A program made the translations under genes and the position numbers. A DNA stretch of 5,771 bases from Bacilli bacterium (GTDB taxonomy: Bacteria > Bacillota_I > Bacilli_A > ML615J-28 > CAG-698), in assembly GCA_016282055.1 (NCBI GenBank), contig JAEEJT010000152.1, positions 1 through 5,771 on the forward strand, given 5' to 3'. This document shows, piece by piece, positions 5,162 to 5,771 of this stretch. Within the stretch, counting starts at the first letter, position 1. The number at the start of each line of letters is the position of its first letter. A model generated the notes under the pieces. The model ran no database searches. It was not told the DNA's origin and saw only the letters and a program-made list of their open reading frames with translations.

Positions 5162-5606
5162 AAAATACTCCTAACTTTTCTAATTCACTATCATTTTTTT
5201 TAGGTTCATGCAAAGTAATAATACTAGCATTAGGACAAAAGAATTTAACTTGATCAATTGCTCTAATTATTTCTTCTCCACCACTATATAAAATAAGACT
5301 TACTTTTTTATCACTTAAATCAAGTTTTTTAAGTAAAGAATTAATAGGAGCACTTAATCTATCAGCCCAGATAGGACTACCTATAATTACTTCATCATAC
5401 TCACTTATATTAAAATCAAAATCTTTAATCTTTACGTTACGATTAAATATAGCTTTAAATCCTCCAGTTAACATAGCAATAAATAAATTACTACTTAATT
5501 TATAATTAGAACATATTTTTTTAATAGCAATATTATAACTACTTAACTTATTTGCAACAATATCACCATTACCAGTATTAGAATAATAAATAAAAACTTT
5601 TTCCAT
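5154..5606 (-). CDS. Flavodoxin-like protein
   Basis: A 150-residue single-domain flavodoxin-fold protein, close to the usual 140-180. The FMN-phosphate loop is YYSNTGNGDIVA (residues 7-18), a variant of the T/S-x-T-G-x-T motif. The second flavin-contact loop is GSPIWADRLSAPINSLL in the middle. SLILYSGG marks a later strand. The frame extends to 5669, but I start at 5606. AAGGAG lies at 5613-5618 with 6 nt spacing, and the promoter (5641-5669) sits inside the longer frame, so an upstream start would not be on the transcript. Likely a cytosolic FMN electron carrier or small quinone/disulfide reductase; the partner is unknown. It heads an operon with a small membrane protein and an XRE regulator. 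Confidence 0.85.
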   Translation of the reverse strand: MEKVFIYYSNTGNGDIVANKLSSYNIAIKKICSNYKLSSNLFIAMLTGGFKAIFNRNVKIKDFDFNISEYDEVIIGSPIWADRLSAPINSLLKKLDLSDKKVSLILYSGGEEIIRAIDQVKFFCPNASIITLHEPKKNDSELEKLGVFYE

Positions 5607-5617
5607 AATAATCTCCT

Positions 5618-5635
5618 TGACAAGTACACTTGTCA
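5618..5635. promoter_or_regulatory. Palindromic operator O1 at the flavodoxin operon start
   Basis: TGACAAGTACACTTGTCA has two perfect 8-bp inverted arms around a 2-nt centre. It lies at the predicted transcription start and runs up to the AAGGAG of the flavodoxin-like gene. The position and symmetry indicate binding of a dimeric repressor; its identity is not shown by the sequence. Confidence 0.8.
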
Positions 5636-5640
5636 TATAT

Positions 5641-5669
5641 ATTATATACTTGCAAAGTATACTTGTCAA
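5641..5669 (-). promoter_or_regulatory. Consensus promoter of the flavodoxin/DUF6442/XRE operon
   Basis: Minus strand: a perfect -35 TTGACA (5669-5664), exactly 17 nt of spacer, and a perfect -10 TATAAT (5646-5641). Transcription should start near 5634, giving a leader of about 28 nt. So strong a promoter, bracketed by palindromes, implies tight repression. Confidence 0.93.
5651..5668. promoter_or_regulatory. Second operator O2 over the -35 and spacer
   Basis: TGCAAAGTATACTTGTCA shares the layout of O1, with one perfect ACTTGTCA arm and one arm with two mismatches. Its centre is 33 bp from that of O1, about three helical turns, so a regulator would bind both on the same face. A second palindrome, TATACTT-GCA-AAGTATA (5645-5661), overlaps it and adds a further ACTTGCA half-site. 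Confidence 0.7.
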
Positions 5670-5676
5670 TACTAAA

Positions 5677-5706
5677 TATTAAAAAACTTCCCTTTTGGGA
5701 AGTTTT
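5677..5706 (-). terminator. Terminator of the gene entering from the right edge
   Basis: AAAACTTCCC (5706-5697 on the minus strand) pairs perfectly with GGGAAGTTTT (5692-5683) around a 4-nt loop. The minus-strand exit continues as TTTTTTAATATT. The stop codon of the partial gene (5705-5707) overlaps the first arm, as with other terminators here. Confidence 0.85.
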
Positions 5707-5770
5707 AATCTTTCAATAACTTTTTAATATAACTTAATTGAGTAGAATCATTCAAGTAAGAACTAAAGAA
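5705..5770 (-). CDS. C-terminal fragment of an unidentified minus-strand gene
   Basis: On the minus strand the frame from 5770 to a TAA at 5707-5705 is open for 21 codons. It ends in STQLSYIKKLLKD, an amphipathic helix-like tail. The other two minus-strand frames contain stops here. The stop directly abuts a strong minus-strand terminator, which makes a real gene end likely. The fragment is too short for a family call. Confidence 0.55.
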   Translation of the reverse strand, partial: FFSSYLNDSTQLSYIKKLLKD

Positions 5771-5771
5771 T

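Noticed and set aside
5607..5669. N-terminal extension of the flavodoxin-like gene to 5669
   Set aside because: It contains the -35, -10 and both operators, and the ATG at 5606 has its own AAGGAG.
1..5771. Possible UGA-to-Trp recoding, because no gene here ends in TGA
   Set aside because: Trp is TGG where checked, no in-frame TGA was found inside the genes, and few stop codons are sampled. TAA preference fits the low GC content.

Overview
The window is AT-rich throughout, uses strong AAGGAGG/GGAGG ribosome binding sites and near-consensus sigma-A promoters, and carries OhrR, YccF, DUF6442-like and ArsP_2-type genes. This points to a low-GC member of the Bacillota (Bacilli- or Clostridia-like), probably an anaerobe or microaerophile. 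Trp is encoded by TGG wherever I checked and all visible stops are TAA or TAG, so nothing forces a non-standard code. No RNA gene, insertion sequence, CRISPR array or tRNA was seen, and no gene-free stretch exceeds about 110 bases. Layout: (1) 3-2000, plus strand, is a tightly packed peroxide/thiol-redox operon: the 3' part of a glutathione-peroxidase-family gene (gpx), a thioredoxin-reductase-like flavoprotein (trxB), thioredoxin (trxA) and an OhrR-type MarR regulator. Junctions are 1 nt, 12 nt and a 1-nt overlap, and the operon ends in a strong hairpin at 2013-2039. (2) 2045-2462, plus strand, is a separately promoted yccF gene with an OhrR-like palindrome on its -10 element. (3) 2468-2496 is a bidirectional terminator shared with a convergent minus-strand membrane protein of unknown function (2495-3121). 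(4) 3222-4513, minus strand, is a two-gene metal unit: a Fur/Zur-family regulator followed, with a 1-nt overlap, by an ArsP_2-like permease with a Cys/His-rich central loop. A clear Fur-family box lies just downstream of the promoter. (5) 4617-5606, minus strand, is a three-gene operon: a flavodoxin-like protein, a DUF6442-like small membrane protein and an XRE regulator. It runs from a perfect consensus promoter that carries two related palindromic operators. (6) The right edge holds the last 21 codons of another minus-strand gene and its terminator. How the genes work together: the first operon looks like a complete thioredoxin-dependent peroxidase chain. The reductase-like flavoprotein would reduce Trx, Trx would reduce a Cys-type Gpx that retains the putative resolving Cys, and a peroxide-sensing OhrR sits on the same transcript. 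The reductase lacks the usual NADPH-binding motifs and resembles ferredoxin-dependent flavin thioredoxin reductases (FFTR), which would make this an anaerobe-style, ferredoxin-driven chain. The most interesting points are that reductase, the predicted OhrR site at yccF, the paradox of a putative metal exporter under a Fur-type repressor, and the two-operator control region of the flavodoxin operon, whose cognate regulator may be the XRE protein at its own 3' end.
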